From assembly GCF_029227915.1 (NCBI RefSeq), contig NC_079884.1, positions 23,438,001 to 23,498,000 of the forward strand: DNA of 60,000 nucleotides. Reading direction: 5' to 3'. The stretch's first letter is position 1, and each line of letters starts with the position of its first letter. Below the pieces are notes generated by a model that was not told the DNA's origin, ran no database searches, and saw only the letters and a list, made by a program, of their open reading frames with translations. Below are positions 26,301-37,219 of the stretch, one piece after another. A program made the position numbers and the translations under genes. Origin of the DNA: Hydractinia symbiolongicarpus (taxonomy: Eukaryota > Cnidaria > Hydrozoa > Anthoathecata > Hydractiniidae).

Positions 26301-28460
26301 AAACAACTCAAAAGTACAAGTTACAACAAGTCACATGCAACAACAACAAAAGTTTGAACATGTTCAAATTCTATGACAATTTCTACGAACTTTTAACCAA
26401 TCAGCACACACAAATTAATTGCCACAAGCGAAAAGACAGAAAAAAAGTTTGTATTTTTTTAGTATATAAACTTTAATACATAGTTAGGTTCAAATAAGCT
26501 TTTGTTGGTTAATTCCTTTACAATAGAACCACAACCCTTATTAACCCCAGGCACGTATGTAATCATCACACCAGAAAAGTATGAATATCAGACCTCTAGT
26601 CATAATTGTTAGAATTTCGAAAGTAATGATTTTACCATCATTAATTTTTTAACATTATTTTAACCGCTGTATCTCAATTCCCCCGACAATGATAAATTAT
26701 ATTTGTATAAAGCATTAAAGTCATGTCACCGTACCGTATAACCTTGTAAAGCAGATATGTGTTCAGTTACATGCAAAACTGCATTAAGTGTGGCACCACC
26801 ACTGCCAATGTTGGGCTTAGGATCAACAACACATAATATCAATGTTTCAGGATGAATAAGCAGCTTCCTTTGACGAAGTTCGATTTCTAAATAAAAAACA
26901 ATTATAGTCACATGATGCAATCGTTTCACACATGCCATAATTTTTGCAAGGCATTTTTTTGGTAAAAAAAAAACAAAAAAAACTAGACAATCAATGCTAC
27001 TGTAGTAACCCTGATGTCCACATTAAATCAAACAAACATTTAATCAAAACTACAAAAAAACCACGTTTTTAACAACATTCACACACCACAAAGAATAACT
27101 TTATATTAAAGTTATTTTTTATAAAGAATTTTTTGGCCACATTATAAGGTTGACTTTTAAGGTTACATGGTATGGCTACATATTGTAATGTTTATTATGT
27201 TAGAAACTGCTTTGCTTAAAGATATCTGATAAACCAATCTAACAAACCAAATGTTTGAGTCTAAGTATGAAGGGTGGAAAGGAGGACCTAGTGCAAGATC
27301 AAGTCTAAAACTACAATTGTAAATCTTAAACATATAAAGAACATATAAAGTTTAAACATATTGTGTGTCACAATGCAGCAGTAGGTTATTTCATATTTTA
27401 TCACATTTCTATTTTGAGATATCAATGGAGCTATGCATTAGTATTGATTGCAAAAGTGCTAGTAGTTTTGACATTGATGTATTAAGTTAATATGGAAAAA
27501 GTTTTTGTGGTAGAAAAACTGCTACATCTTGTACACTAGCCGAGATTATTTTACCAGGCTTTTATATTATAAATTCATCACCACAAAAAATTATTTAGAA
27601 AGTTATTGATTAAAAGGAATAAGATATACATCATATTGCAAATTCAGAACGCAATTTTTAATATTTGGAGTGCTAAAGTCTTTATAACGGTGAGAATTGG
27701 TGGACTTTAATTTTTTACCATAAAAATCATCAATATGTTGTGTTTGCTTACTTCATATTTTTATGTAGAAGATAGATTAAAAGGAAACATTTTCCAAAAG
27801 CAAGAAGCATGAAACACTCAACAAAAAGACTTACGGAAGTAAAACTATTTCTGCATGTAACTCTTAAAATATTACATATCATCAAATTCGAAAATCAGTC
27901 AACCAAAGGAATTAAAAATGATTTGCTTATAAGTAATTATTACTTTATAGCTATATGTGTAAATTGTCACAAGAAACGTTAAATTAAAATTGTTACTTCT
28001 CCTTTAACATGCATTGCATTTCAACGTACTGTTTTGCTTTGAACTATTTGAATGCTTTTTTCTTTTTCAAAATTTTTGATAGATGCTTTCGATTTATGTA
28101 TGTTTGTTTGTTTAAAAAATTATATACCTTGTTCAGTAAGTTGTATAATTCTCTTGTTCTTCAACCTAAAGGTTTTGTACAATAATTTCCTGCAAAATTT
28201 GAAGAACTTACTTAATGTATGCCACATAGCAGTCGACACTATGCGATAACTAGTACATATCATTTTCTTCTGCCTCTTTATTATCTTATTCATTATAATT
28301 ACAAGCAATAATACAAGCGAGGATTGGTAAAACAATCGAAACAAGTTTAAAAATAATACTAATAAATACCTAATTTGAATGCGTGAGCAGATTCTTGATC
28401 AGAGCAAGTTATTACAATAGCTGTCCAAATTTTTTCCATTTTTATTTTTTCTTGAGACAT
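5330..28460 (-). CDS. FCSK: L-fucose kinase (fucokinase), complete, 31 coding exon positions with one duplicated exon
   Basis: Phosphorylates L-fucose to beta-L-fucose-1-phosphate in the cytosolic GDP-fucose salvage pathway. Exons (high to low): 28460-28370, 26886-26735, 25950-25900, 23612-23475, 22755-22683, 20712-20609, 19892-19812, 19243-19121, 18434-18381, 17973-17784, 17512-17367, 17059-16958, 15325-15266, 15193-15065, 14894-14793, 14385-14261, 13700-13623, 12914-12778, 12599-12448, 12310-12249, 12126-12042, 11947-11884, 11379-11282 (23A) or 11219-11122 (23B), 9133-9099, 8811-8714, 8384-8152, 7866-7648, 7220-7121, 6903-6781, 6469-6369, 5422-5330. The sum is 3399 nt, 1132 residues (human about 1084). 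The N-terminal nucleotidyltransferase-like half has GSGGATLN at 58-65. The C-terminal GHMP kinase has WSDTPP at 775-780, the ATP loop [11 protein letters not shown] at 885-895 and GAGGGGF at 1074-1080. The alternative start is Met8. The donor of exon 4 (GTTGTA) is weak; the other splice sites look ordinary. Confidence 0.95.
11122..11219 (-). other. FCSK: Fucokinase alternative exon 23B (GHMP kinase segment, GTW version)
   Basis: 98-nt exon with the same phases as 23A, acceptor TTTTTTCAG and donor GTAAAT. It encodes [18 protein letters not shown] and so on; 20 of 33 residues equal those of 23A. It keeps the family-typical Ala-Arg-x-Asp start that 23A has as Gly-Arg-Leu-Asp, but has Thr in place of the second Gly of GGW. 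If 23A and 23B were both included, 23B would be read out of frame and meet TAG at its fifth codon; skipping both also breaks the frame. Mutually exclusive use is therefore required. Confidence 0.9.
11282..11379 (-). other. FCSK: Fucokinase alternative exon 23A (GHMP kinase segment, GGW version)
   Basis: 98-nt exon, entered in phase 1 and left in phase 0, with acceptor CATAG and donor GTAAAC. It encodes residues 767-799 beginning [18 protein letters not shown]. The SGGWSDTPP core is the form found in human and plant fucokinases. It is 62 nt upstream of exon 23B, which encodes the same protein segment. Both join exon 22 (ending CCA G) and exon 24 (AAA CCA ATT GGG) in frame. Confidence 0.9.
14029..14132. 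repeat. Two-copy tandem duplication in fucokinase intron 16
   Basis: The phrase ATAAGTGGAGCAGCGAAACA and its following TTTATTTTGC-GCTCG occur twice, about 62 bp apart, with a few differences. Confidence 0.6.
14169..14204. repeat. Perfect 16-bp palindrome with 4-nt loop
   Basis: CTGCTTTACCTAGCCC, loop ATTA, then its exact reverse complement. A second partly overlapping pairing, GCCCATTAG with CTAATGGGC at 14211-14219, offers an alternative fold. It lies in intron 16 of the fucokinase gene, just upstream (in transcript sense) of exon 16's donor side. Confidence 0.75.
19981..20330 (+). mobile_element. tRNA-derived SINE, family 1, copy 1 (fucokinase intron 6)
   Basis: A tRNA-like head GGCGCCGTGGATTAGTGG has a Pol III A box (TAGTGGTTATAGC) and, about 40 nt on, a B box GGTTCGATTCC. 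A body follows that contains GCCATGTGAGGGAAATTGGG and GTTGTCTAGTAGAGCG, and a short TCTA-repeat tail. A second copy, about 95% alike by eye, lies at 30863-31216. Confidence 0.9.
21003..21198. mobile_element. Short MITE with 15-bp perfect terminal inverted repeats
   Basis: The left end CAGGCCTATCAATAA (21003-21017) is the exact reverse complement of 21184-21198. The 196-bp element carries an internal direct repeat (GAGCAATTGCTCC/GCCCAATTCT-type phrases). TACATA occurs on both sides as a possible target duplication. It is in fucokinase intron 5. Confidence 0.7.
24186..24700. repeat. Tandem repeat of about 160 bp, four units, each with TGACGTCA
   Basis: TGACGTCA occurs at 24195, 24352, 24511 and 24674, spaced 157, 159 and 163 bp. 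Between them recur TAGATCTTGAAA, AAGAAARTGTA and ACTTTTGACAAA. Related single units occur near 28971 (opposite orientation context) and 32091. It lies in fucokinase intron 3. The perfect CRE-like octamer sits inside a longer palindrome, GATGACGTCATC or GCTGACGTCAGC. Confidence 0.75.
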
Positions 28461-29065
28461 ATCTAAATTAAATAAAGCATACATAAAGCATCTCTTGTAG
28501 CACAAAAATTAAAAAACTAAATTAGCGTAATGTTTATTTCGTGAAATGCAAGCTCTCATGTTTATAAGCTAAACTCTTTAATGAAAAATATTTATTTATA
28601 AACACTAAAATTTAAAAAAATTAACTTTAGTTTAAATGCACAAATTGAATAAATATTAACATTCGATGCATAAAAGTGGACATTAAACATGTGTTTAATG
28701 ATGTAGTCCAAACTCAGAAAATTTGTTTGATTTTTTGCTTTAGAGCTTTTAATAATTATGATGCTTTAGAAAAAAAATATTATTTTTCATTGTTATATTT
28801 TTAATTTCTCTTTGCACATGCTAAAGAGGCTAATATGAGAAACTGCTAGTACAATGTAGTTATAAATTTAAGGTTAAATACTTGGAATTAGGCTAGGGAC
28901 AACCTAGGAAGAAATTAAGTAACTTTTCCAAACATGGGTCCCCAAATCCATTGTGCAATTGACAAGTTAATGACGTCATTGAAAAACCTTCAAACCTCAA
29001 TATATATCTTTGTAACCTTTCATCAAAAGTACACTATTGTCAGTAAAATTTTCAAACCCCTAAAA

Positions 29066-29115
29066 TGAAGTGCTTTTGACAAATGTATAAGGATACATTT
29101 GTCAAAAGCACTTCA
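29066..29115. repeat. Perfect 23-bp palindrome with 4-nt loop
   Basis: Left arm 29066-29088 (TGAAGTGCTTTTGACAAATG and three more bases), loop AAGG, right arm 29093-29115, fully complementary. The arm shares TTTTGACAAA with the 160-bp TGACGTCA repeat family, so this may be a terminal palindrome of the same element, whose TGACGTCA lies at 28971. Confidence 0.8.
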
Positions 29116-29997
29116 TGCTATACATCTTTTTGTTAGTGTTTCAAGCTCTACACATTAGGCAACGGAAAAACAAGTTTTAAGAATTTTGTTGTTGCATATG
29201 CACTGCTGGCAGGCTTGGACAGGAGTAAAATCTCTTGTAAAATCTTGTTGGCGAATGCAACAGACTACAACATGCCATAAAATTAGGTGTGCGTACACCT
29301 CTTACAAACTTGACGTGCATATGTTTTTTTCTATCATTCAAAAACTGTACTCAAGTGGGACCTCTGAATTTCTGGTCCTTTTAATCCAGGAGTAAGCCTA
29401 TTAATAGCCAATCTGATCATCCCAGCTAATTTACCAACTCCTGACCAAGTTAAAAAAACTATGTAGACATGAATTTCTATTGCCTGGCCCCTTCGCCATT
29501 GCTAACCAGGTCTTACACAAGAAATCCAGCCATGCAGTTTCTAACTTACTAATGCGGAAGTGAACGACGACAGAGCATGAATAAAGCAAATCGTCAAAAC
29601 TGCACTTACAGGTGGAACAGACACACATAATTATTTTCAAGCACAAGCAACCAACATTATTACCAGTCCGAATGCTCTCACATACATTGCTTTAAAACAA
29701 ACTATTTTTGTAAAACTGTATCTTGCGTAAGTAAGCGTGGCGCCAATTTGAAAATACTTAAAAAAATAATCAAAATATGCGTTATTGTCATAACCCCCTC
29801 CTTTGTTATGTTTATTATAAATATCATAACACATCATGTATTATATGATGGTGAATTACGCTTGCTAGCTAAAAAACTGCTGACTATCGCATAAATAATC
29901 GACTATACAGGGAAAATTATAAAAAAAAAACATTGCAGAATATGTTTGTCATAACACCCTCCTCCGATATGATTTACATAATTTTTGCCAACTATAC

Positions 29998-30348
29998 TAC
30001 CGTAATGATCCGATGAAGCGCCCAGTATTTTTTAAGCATCCACCTGATTAAAGGGAGTGCTTAATCGAAAACTACCTTGAGAAACTGGGCGCTTATTTGA
30101 TAATTTTACTTTCTTACATTGAGAACCCTAGAAAGACTAAATTTCATGTTGTAACATCTTTTATACAGTTTTATTTTTCCGAAAAAAAATAGAATTGAAA
30201 ATTACCGTTGTCTTTAATTTGAACAAAATTAGGAAAAATTAATAAGTGCCCAGAATTTTCTATGCCCCCCCCCCCTCGATTAAGCGCACATGCAAAAAAT
30301 CCAAAAATTTAGTAAGCGCCCAGGGTGCTTGTTGGGATCATTACGGTA
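29998..30348. mobile_element. MITE flanked by TA, mariner-like ends
   Basis: Left end TACCGTAATGATCC (29998-30011) is the exact reverse complement of 30335-30348. If the outer TA is the target duplication, the terminal repeats are CCGTAATGATCC, as in Tc1/mariner-derived MITEs. Inside, the motif AAGCGCCCAG (or its complement CTGGGCGCTT) recurs four times. It has no transposase ORF. Confidence 0.75.
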
Positions 30349-30358
30349 TATTCTGTAA

Positions 30359-30396
30359 AAAAAATTTACACATGTTCCCACATGTGTAAATTTTTT
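30359..30396. repeat. Perfect 17-bp palindrome with 4-nt loop
   Basis: AAAAAATTTACACATGT, loop TCCC, and exact complement. It sits 10 bp from the right end of the adjacent MITE. Confidence 0.7.
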
Positions 30397-30862
30397 GTAT
30401 AAATTATATAAGACTGAACAAAAAAACATTAAAATAACACTAAAAAATTTTTTATTAAAATAATTTTTCTGCTTTTTTATAAGTGAGAGAAGAAAATTTC
30501 TGAACAAAACAATCTTAACTTGCTGTATAACTTTCGAAACAACATATATTCTGCATAACTTTGAAAACATCAAACAAATAATTCTTGCTGTATAACTTTC
30601 GAAACAGCACAAGAAAATTTCTTGCTGCATAACTACTTATTTTGCTAATCAAGAGAACATTTTATTCTTTTATTTAAAGAGAGGTAAATTATTATTATTT
30701 TTTTTGCAACAAAAAAATTATTAATTATCTGCGTGCGTGATGTGAAAATACATTGAAAATATGCTTGTTGTAACACCCTCCTCTGTTGTAGAGATAGTTG
30801 AAAAATTGAGAATCGAATGCCTAGACAACATAGGAACATTTTAGGGCATGCAAATTGTTAAA

Positions 30863-31216
30863 TGGCGCCGTAGATTAGTGGTTATAGCTCTCGCACTCTG
30901 TGCGGGAGACCGGGGTTCGATTCCTCTTGACGGCGATTCAACATGGGCGAGTGAATGTTACCATAGCCCCGGGTTAACCCAAGCCATGTGAGGGAAATTG
31001 GGAAGATGGCACACTGTGTGGGCCGTTGGATGTTGCCGGGAGTTGTCTAGTAGAGCGCGGGCCCTAATTGGGTCTGCGTCGCTCAAAATGAGCATTAAAT
31101 ACTCTAGGACTCTCCATCTAAGCCATGGCCCCTCCTGGAAATAATAGACAGGGTATATCCCTCGATATTTGTGAGGCTAGCCATGTAAAATATGCACATC
31201 TATCTAGCTATCTAAT
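30863..31216 (+). mobile_element. tRNA-derived SINE, family 1, copy 2
   Basis: Same head with A and B boxes, same body and TATC-repeat tail as 19981-20330. The head reads GGCGCCGTAGATTAGTGG. An 86-codon open frame crossing its tail has no support as a gene. Confidence 0.9.
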
Positions 31217-33363
31217 TCTGAGGACGAGATTGCATTTTAATGGAGGAAACTTTTTTAAGATCTTGTTTAAACTGTTCATTGAAGCACAGATAAAAGTTCC
31301 CTCCATATATATAATGGAGTATGATGTAGCTAAATACTTTGGTTGCGAACATAGTGTTTCCGCTCCGCAACCCTTTATATATTGATATATATACATTGAT
31401 AATCTTGTAGAAGAATACGTTAGGGTAGCTAAAGATAGAAAATGGGTTCTTACCTGATAAACAGGATACAAATACTCCTTAAAGAAATATAGAAATGATA
31501 AATGTGAATTCAAACATAAACAAAATCAATAGAATGTCAAGTTGTTATTGACCTCGATCATTCAATATTACTAAAATTGTCTCGATGAAGAAACGCCGTG
31601 CAAAACGCAGTTCCAACTTTCTTTCACACCCCCGCAGCCCGGTTCTCCTCATAATCACAATCTATATTTTCGCGGAAAAAGTTTTCGCTGCGAAATTTAT
31701 CAGTAATTTCCAATTCACAGATTTCTTCCGCAAGAAATCATTATAATGCGCATTCGCGAAATTTATTTTAAATTTTGATAATAAATATTTTTTTTAAAAA
31801 AAATACCTAAAAATATCAATAAAATTTCAAATATTATAAAAGTATCAAATTTGTTGAAGTGAAAAGGTTTAAAAAAAAATCAAAAATCAATATAGGGTTG
31901 CGGCCTGAAAGTGCGGTCTGAGAGCTTATGTGGCAAGCAAAGAAACGTGAGTGGCGATGACAGAAATATGTACGATTGGAAAAAACCTGAAGACCATCAG
32001 AGAACCTGTCGATTTTCCTACAGGCTGTTCAAGATTGCTCAAATTCTACAAAACTGGGATAATTTACGCGATACGGGACAAATAAGTTAATGACGTCATC
32101 AATAATTTTTAAACCTTAATACCTCAGTCACCGTGATTTTAAAGTATATGATCCTATAAATTGTTCTAATCCCAAATTCAACTCTACACACAATAGTAGG
32201 ACAAGGGTCATTTCTGACGTTAGTGACATATCCTCTGCTACCTTAGCAAGTTGATCCACGTGCAAGACAGGGAGTAGTCGTAATAACAGTGAGCAAAGAA
32301 ATCGCACTTAAAGAATTCATCCGGAGCAAGTGTCTGTTTCAAAGGATTTTCGAGATGCCCGCTTTCACGTATTTTTTTTTTTTTCAGTGAGGTTTTACTG
32401 TACTCACAAGTAAATTATCGGGGTGAAATCTAAACCGGACACAAAGCGAATAGCTCTGTAAACAGACAATTTTTTTGCATCAAATGAAGTTTCCTATTAT
32501 AAAATTTTCATTCGCTGAATGCATTAAAATCGGAAACCAACTATTAAATTTGTATAAAAATATTGAAATAAATATTATTGGATATAACAGTTTAAAACAG
32601 TTAACTGAAAATAATAGGAAAAAAGATCGTTAATTACTGCAGAACCTAATGTAAAAATGTAAGTTTTGTTTATTCAAACGCAAAAATAATTTTTTTTTGT
32701 AGATTTTTTTTCGAGGTGAATGTTGAAGAATGCTAAACTTTCGTCGTAGGTTGGCATAAAGATATTTAATAAACTTTTTTTTCATGTACAAAAACACCAA
32801 TGCAAACGTTGTTGCACTTCTTGGTACACAGCCTGTTATGATATTTTCAACCAATACTGATAATAATGTATTTCAAAGACATAGGAATATTTGTCGAAAG
32901 GGTAATTGGTTGGAGGTTGGAGCGGATTCCCGAATTGTTGCCACAGAAATAACCAAGATTTTATCTCCAGCAGTCCTACAAACTCACTAAACAGATCAAA
33001 ATTCAAGTAAATGTTTAATTTCCCGGTGTCTAAGAAAAATAAGGTTTTACGAGGCGCAATGACTGAGATGGAAAAAACAAAGTGGAAAACAAGTCCGGAA
33101 TTGACGATTAACACGACTGAGCGGCCTGGTAATAACGGCTCCATGTAATAGACTATGGGAACAAGTATGTTTTTAGGCAATAGACCCTTGGGAAGAGATG
33201 AGTATTAGCTATTTTTTGATTGATTAACAAAGGCTTCCGATTCAAGTGGGCAAAGCTAATATATCAGTCGATTGTCTCACTACATTATTACCTTTTATTA
33301 GCTATGAAGCAGTGTTGTATGAACTTCATTCTCTTCAGTATGGTAGTATCGTTGTTTGTTTTA

Positions 33364-33560
33364 CCTAAGTGGCTAATGGCGTAGTGGTTATGGAGTTTGT
33401 TTTGTAATCACAGCGCTGGCATGTTTAGCAAGTGCCTTTACCACAACTACTGGTTGGCCCATGCCATGTGAGGGAAGCTGGGTAGGTAATGCCAGTGTAT
33501 ATCTAATGTATGTACAAATGAGTATCCTGTATAAATATTTGGAATAATATTTAAAAGTAC
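33364..33560 (+). mobile_element. Diverged SINE related to family 1
   Basis: The head GTGGCTAATGGCGTAGTGG with GGTTATGG resembles the family 1 A-box region, and GCCATGTGAGGGAAGCTGGG matches the family 1 body phrase at two mismatches. The rest is diverged. Confidence 0.5.
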
Positions 33561-33970
33561 GGTGGACTTTCCCCACTGTTACTAACGAATAACTGTAGTA
33601 GATATGATAATTAAAACAATGTTAACATAATGTACTGGCAGGTGGTTAAAATAATTAAACGCACATTGGAAAAGCTTTTGTAAATCGGATGTTAGGTGAT
33701 CTATCATATATGATTAGCTATTTAAAACGGCAAATTTAAACATCATTCGGTTTATTGTTTTTCTTGCTTAAAACATTTTGCTTTTACAACGTTGAGGGCT
33801 ACTCTTTTAAGAAAAAGTATTTAATTCTTAAAGCCACCTGCAAGAAACTCCATATTTAGAATTAGTGAAGCCTTTTGTAATATTATTGTATCTGATTTCT
33901 TTGCTTTTTTGACAGCTGGACTAAAATAGTTCTCTAGAAAAAGCCTTCTATAAAAATCTAGTTTGTTCTC

Positions 33971-34960
33971 ATGTATATGACTGATAACTTGGAAATGGAT
34001 TTCGAATATAATTTGACAAATGTTACAGAAAAGAAAATTTGCATTAACACGGGTGGCGCCAGCAATAATTCAAGCAATCCTATTTTGATAACATTATATG
34101 TTGTTTTGGCACTTGCAATAATTTTCATCAACTCAAATGTGATTCATGCACTCAGAAGTATCAAACGATCAAGAGTGGACAATTACTTCTTAGTATTGTC
34201 CATATCAGATCTAGGTGTTGGTTTACTCGCTCCGCCAGCCGTCATACTTTTTCATGTAGGATTTACCGAAGAGACACTTTGTTCGATATTTCCGTATGCT
34301 AATTTTTTCTTAATATTTCCATATTTGTTCTCCTGGACAATGACAATCATAATATCATTAGACCGATGCGTTTTAATGACTTATCCACATATTCATTCGA
34401 CATATGGCACGCCGTTTCTAACTTATTTTATTCCAGTATCACTTGCTCTTTCTGTAACAGCAGGTGTTCTCATTTTTATGCAAGAAATTCAGGAAAAAAT
34501 GCTCCTCAGTATTTCAGAAAACAGTTTAAAGGGAATTCCGAAGACAGTTGAGATTTCTATTGTTGCTGTTTTTTTCATTGGTGCAGAAAGTTTGTTTACG
34601 CTTTTTTTTGGAGCGTCTCAAATTTATTTAATTCTATACGTCAGGAAGCGTATGGCAAGAATGGAAAATAATCGACACACGAACAGCAATAACAACACAA
34701 AAATGACAATCACAATAGCTATCATGTTCTTCTGTGCTGCTGCATGTAATACACCACATTTTGTCGTTCATAGCCTTCAAAATTTAATAAAACATAACAT
34801 AGAAACAAAATTGGTTTTATACCGTTTAAATTATTGGTCTCTCATCCTACTTTACTTAAATTCATTTCTTAACGCAGTAATTTTGTTGTCTCGAAGTTCA
34901 AAATTGAAAAAAGCAATGATGTTCCACCAGATTAGAAAAAGAAGTAGACATGTGACGTGA
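33971..34960 (+). CDS. Class A (rhodopsin-like) G-protein-coupled receptor, single exon
   Basis: Seven-helix receptor of 329 residues; ligand unknown. The 37-residue N terminus has N-glycosylation sites at N14, N17 and N32/33. Visible class A landmarks: Asn in TM1 (INSNV, 54-57), LSISD with the TM2 Asp at D80, the TM3 disulfide Cys C104, and DRC at 131-133 in place of DRY. Loop 3 is Asn-rich. CNTP at 259-262 stands for CWxP in TM6 and NAVIL at 301-305 for NPxxY in TM7. No intron and no upstream acceptor are needed; an in-frame Met3 is an alternative start. The degenerate DRY and NPxxY motifs are common in large cnidarian-specific GPCR expansions. The nearest coding neighbour is the decayed RPRX-amide precursor 2.3 kb away; a receptor-ligand link is only a guess. 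Confidence 0.9.
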   Translation: MYMTDNLEMDFEYNLTNVTEKKICINTGGASNNSSNPILITLYVVLALAIIFINSNVIHALRSIKRSRVDNYFLVLSISDLGVGLLAPPAVILFHVGFTEETLCSIFPYANFFLIFPYLFSWTMTIIISLDRCVLMTYPHIHSTYGTPFLTYFIPVSLALSVTAGVLIFMQEIQEKMLLSISENSLKGIPKTVEISIVAVFFIGAESLFTLFFGASQIYLILYVRKRMARMENNRHTNSNNNTKMTITIAIMFFCAAACNTPHFVVHSLQNLIKHNIETKLVLYRLNYWSLILLYLNSFLNAVILLSRSSKLKKAMMFHQIRKRSRHVT

Positions 34961-35227
34961 AGCTGTGTTTTTGGAAAGATTCGAATTTTATCATTTTCAG
35001 GTTAGCAGGCTTACATTGTGCAAAATGTTTAAAATGTGTAAAAAAACTGGAAAGAGAGTAACACGCTGCTGAAAATACTGTGGAAGAAAGTACCTCACCT
35101 TCTTGAATCAATGCATGGAGCTATTATTAATTGATGTGACCTGTTGCAATATCGACTGTAAAAGTTATTTTTACACTTTTATGGCGATTTTATCTGTCTA
35201 CATAATTTACTTTAGTTTGTTTCACCG

Positions 35228-35529
35228 ATTGGTAGCCTTATGGTATGTAGAGTGTTCGCTTTCAGTACGGGAGGTCTTGGATTCAAACCCGAGTCATGCG
35301 AGAGACTATAATAGTGTGTATTTATCGTTTCTTATTCGGCCTAAGCATAAGAATAGGAATGATATCTAGGCAGTTGTCTAGTTAAGCGATTGCTGTGCTT
35401 CCACTACTTTTGTAGCTCAAATGGGGGCTTGAAATACACTAGGACCCCCTTCGTAGGACCCTCGATGGTAGCAGTACCAATAAGAACTGAAGAGGTTATC
35501 CTGGGTAAAAAATTTTAATAATAATAATT
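35228..35529 (+). mobile_element. tRNA-derived SINE, family 2, copy 1
   Basis: The head has an A box (TGGTATGTAGAGTG) and a B box (GGATTCAAACCC). The body has GTTGTCTAGTTAAGCGATTG, then TTGAAATACACTAGGACC, then GGTTATCCTGGGTAAAA and a TAA-repeat tail. A second copy lies at 40253-40552. Its central part resembles that of SINE family 1. Confidence 0.85.
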
Positions 35530-36025
35530 ATTTTTGCTAACTCATTAGAACTTTTTGTTCCCCGTCAAATCTTCATGCTCTGACACTTGAAAATTTTAAG
35601 GGTCAAATTATCGGCTAAATTTCATTTAAAGTCCTAACGGAATCATCTACAAGCCCTTTTGTATAAGAATACTAAAATTCTAACAAGGTTAGTGATTATT
35701 CTTGCCAATAGGCCTATTGTTTTTAATCCTGAAATCCTAGCCTGATATCCTTATGAAGCATATTTTATAATATATAATTTTAAATTCTCTAGCATCTAAA
35801 ACTATTATTAGTGTTGTGGACTTCCTCAACATGAATTTGTGCAAAGAAGAGCAATTTTGTAAGTCCCAAAATTCTAAACTATGATAATTTTATTGAAACT
35901 CAATGTTTTCCCTAAAAAAACATTCTTTTTTTCTCCAAGAGCAAACAGGATATAATCTGTAAACTGCTACAAATATGAAATGAGATATGCAAAGCTTATG
36001 TTAAAAAATGGGACCAGTTTATATA

Positions 36026-36062
36026 GTGAACAAAACACAGTCAGCATCTGTGTTTTGTTCAC
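36026..36062. repeat. Perfect 15-bp palindrome with 7-nt loop
   Basis: GTGAACAAAACACAG, loop TCAGCAT, exact complement. Function unknown. Confidence 0.7.
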
Positions 36063-37061
36063 TTCTCAAACACATAGAATGCCATGTAAGTTCTATCGAG
36101 CGCGATCAGATCTAATATTTAATGGTCAAGATTTCGGTGTTGGCCCCTTATTAGAAGAAATAATAATTTTTAATGGAGTTACTTTAACGGAAGAAACTTT
36201 CGCGAGTCAAAAAAATCATGGAATTAAAGGAAATAGCTAACTTTGGTGAAAGATCATTCTAATAATTTGCCAGCTAGCTAGGCTATCTGGAAGAAAGTTT
36301 TTTCATTTTAGCTAGCTAGCTCAAAAATGTATTTTTCATTTATGAATTTTTTACCTGTTAAATATTGTTAATCAAGCTACGCTGGGGTCCATAAGTCACA
36401 GAACCAATCTATTCCACAGCACTGGCAAATGCCAAAGAAATAAAATGCAAAAAAGGTGGATTTTGCTAGAATTCCTTTAGCAAAAAAAGGAGGAAGGGAG
36501 TGAAATTAGCAAGGGTGACGGTGAGAAATGAAAATCAACTATAGGAAGGAACTAGTTGGAAAAGGGAGGATATCTCATGGAAAAGCTTTAATGGTTGCTT
36601 ATTCAGTTAATTGACATATCGGTGCAATGCTTGAGTCTTGATTCTTTAAAACTACTCTTGGCAAAAATCTAAAAAATAATTATTTATTGTGGGAAAGATA
36701 TTTACAAAATATAGTACACCTAAAATGATGTATCGTTTTGAGCACTTTACTAGATTTACCACATGCTATATACCATTCTCTTTGAGATAAACTAGATAAA
36801 CTTTCGAGGTTTTAATCTCATAGAGCTCTGGGGACTACCTGTACTAACGCGCTCCACCTTGCTGTTCGACATGGTTTACTTGCGCTTAATCTGGCGTCGA
36901 AACGCCGAAATATTTAGTTCTTTAATCCAAGAACACGTTGAAAACGAGTTTATTTGTGATGATAATTTGTTTGTTTTCAGCAGGCGTTGTTGATTTTTCT
37001 GTGGAATTTCTATTAAATTCTATTTCTTTTTTTCTCTTTCTCCCCCTTTTTAATTTTTCTT

Positions 37062-37072
37062 TCTTTTTGTGA
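37062..37072 (-). terminator. Lost polyadenylation signal of the decayed precursor
   Basis: Where the intact copy has CACAATAAAGAAAG, this strand reads CACAAAAAGAAAG: one T is missing, so AATAAA is gone. I saw no other AATAAA on this strand close by. Confidence 0.6.
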
Positions 37073-37219
37073 ATACTTTTTGAAAAATAAAAATATACAA
37101 GAAGAGAAATTCACATCATACTACATCTAATTAAATATATAAATAAATAAATATATAAATATAGTTAATACTTAAGTAAAGTTCTCGCTCTTATTTTTAA
37201 AATCAGACCCACGAGTCTC

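Larger units (their letters stand above)
28461..33970. other. Gene-free, repeat-rich spacer
   Basis: No exon-like stretch was accepted here. It carries the palindrome at 29066-29115, a MITE at 29998-30348, another palindrome at 30359-30396, four copies of TTGCTGTATAACTTTCGAAA between 30519 and 30640, SINEs at 30863 and 33364, and a TTCGCGAA-rich stretch at 31660-31770. TAACACCCTCCTC recurs near 29950 and 30770. Confidence 0.6.
34961..37050. other. Intergenic, SINE and hairpin only
   Basis: Contains SINE family 2 copy 1 and the palindrome at 36026-36062. GCTAGCTAGC runs occur at about 36270-36322. No gene seen. Confidence 0.6.
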
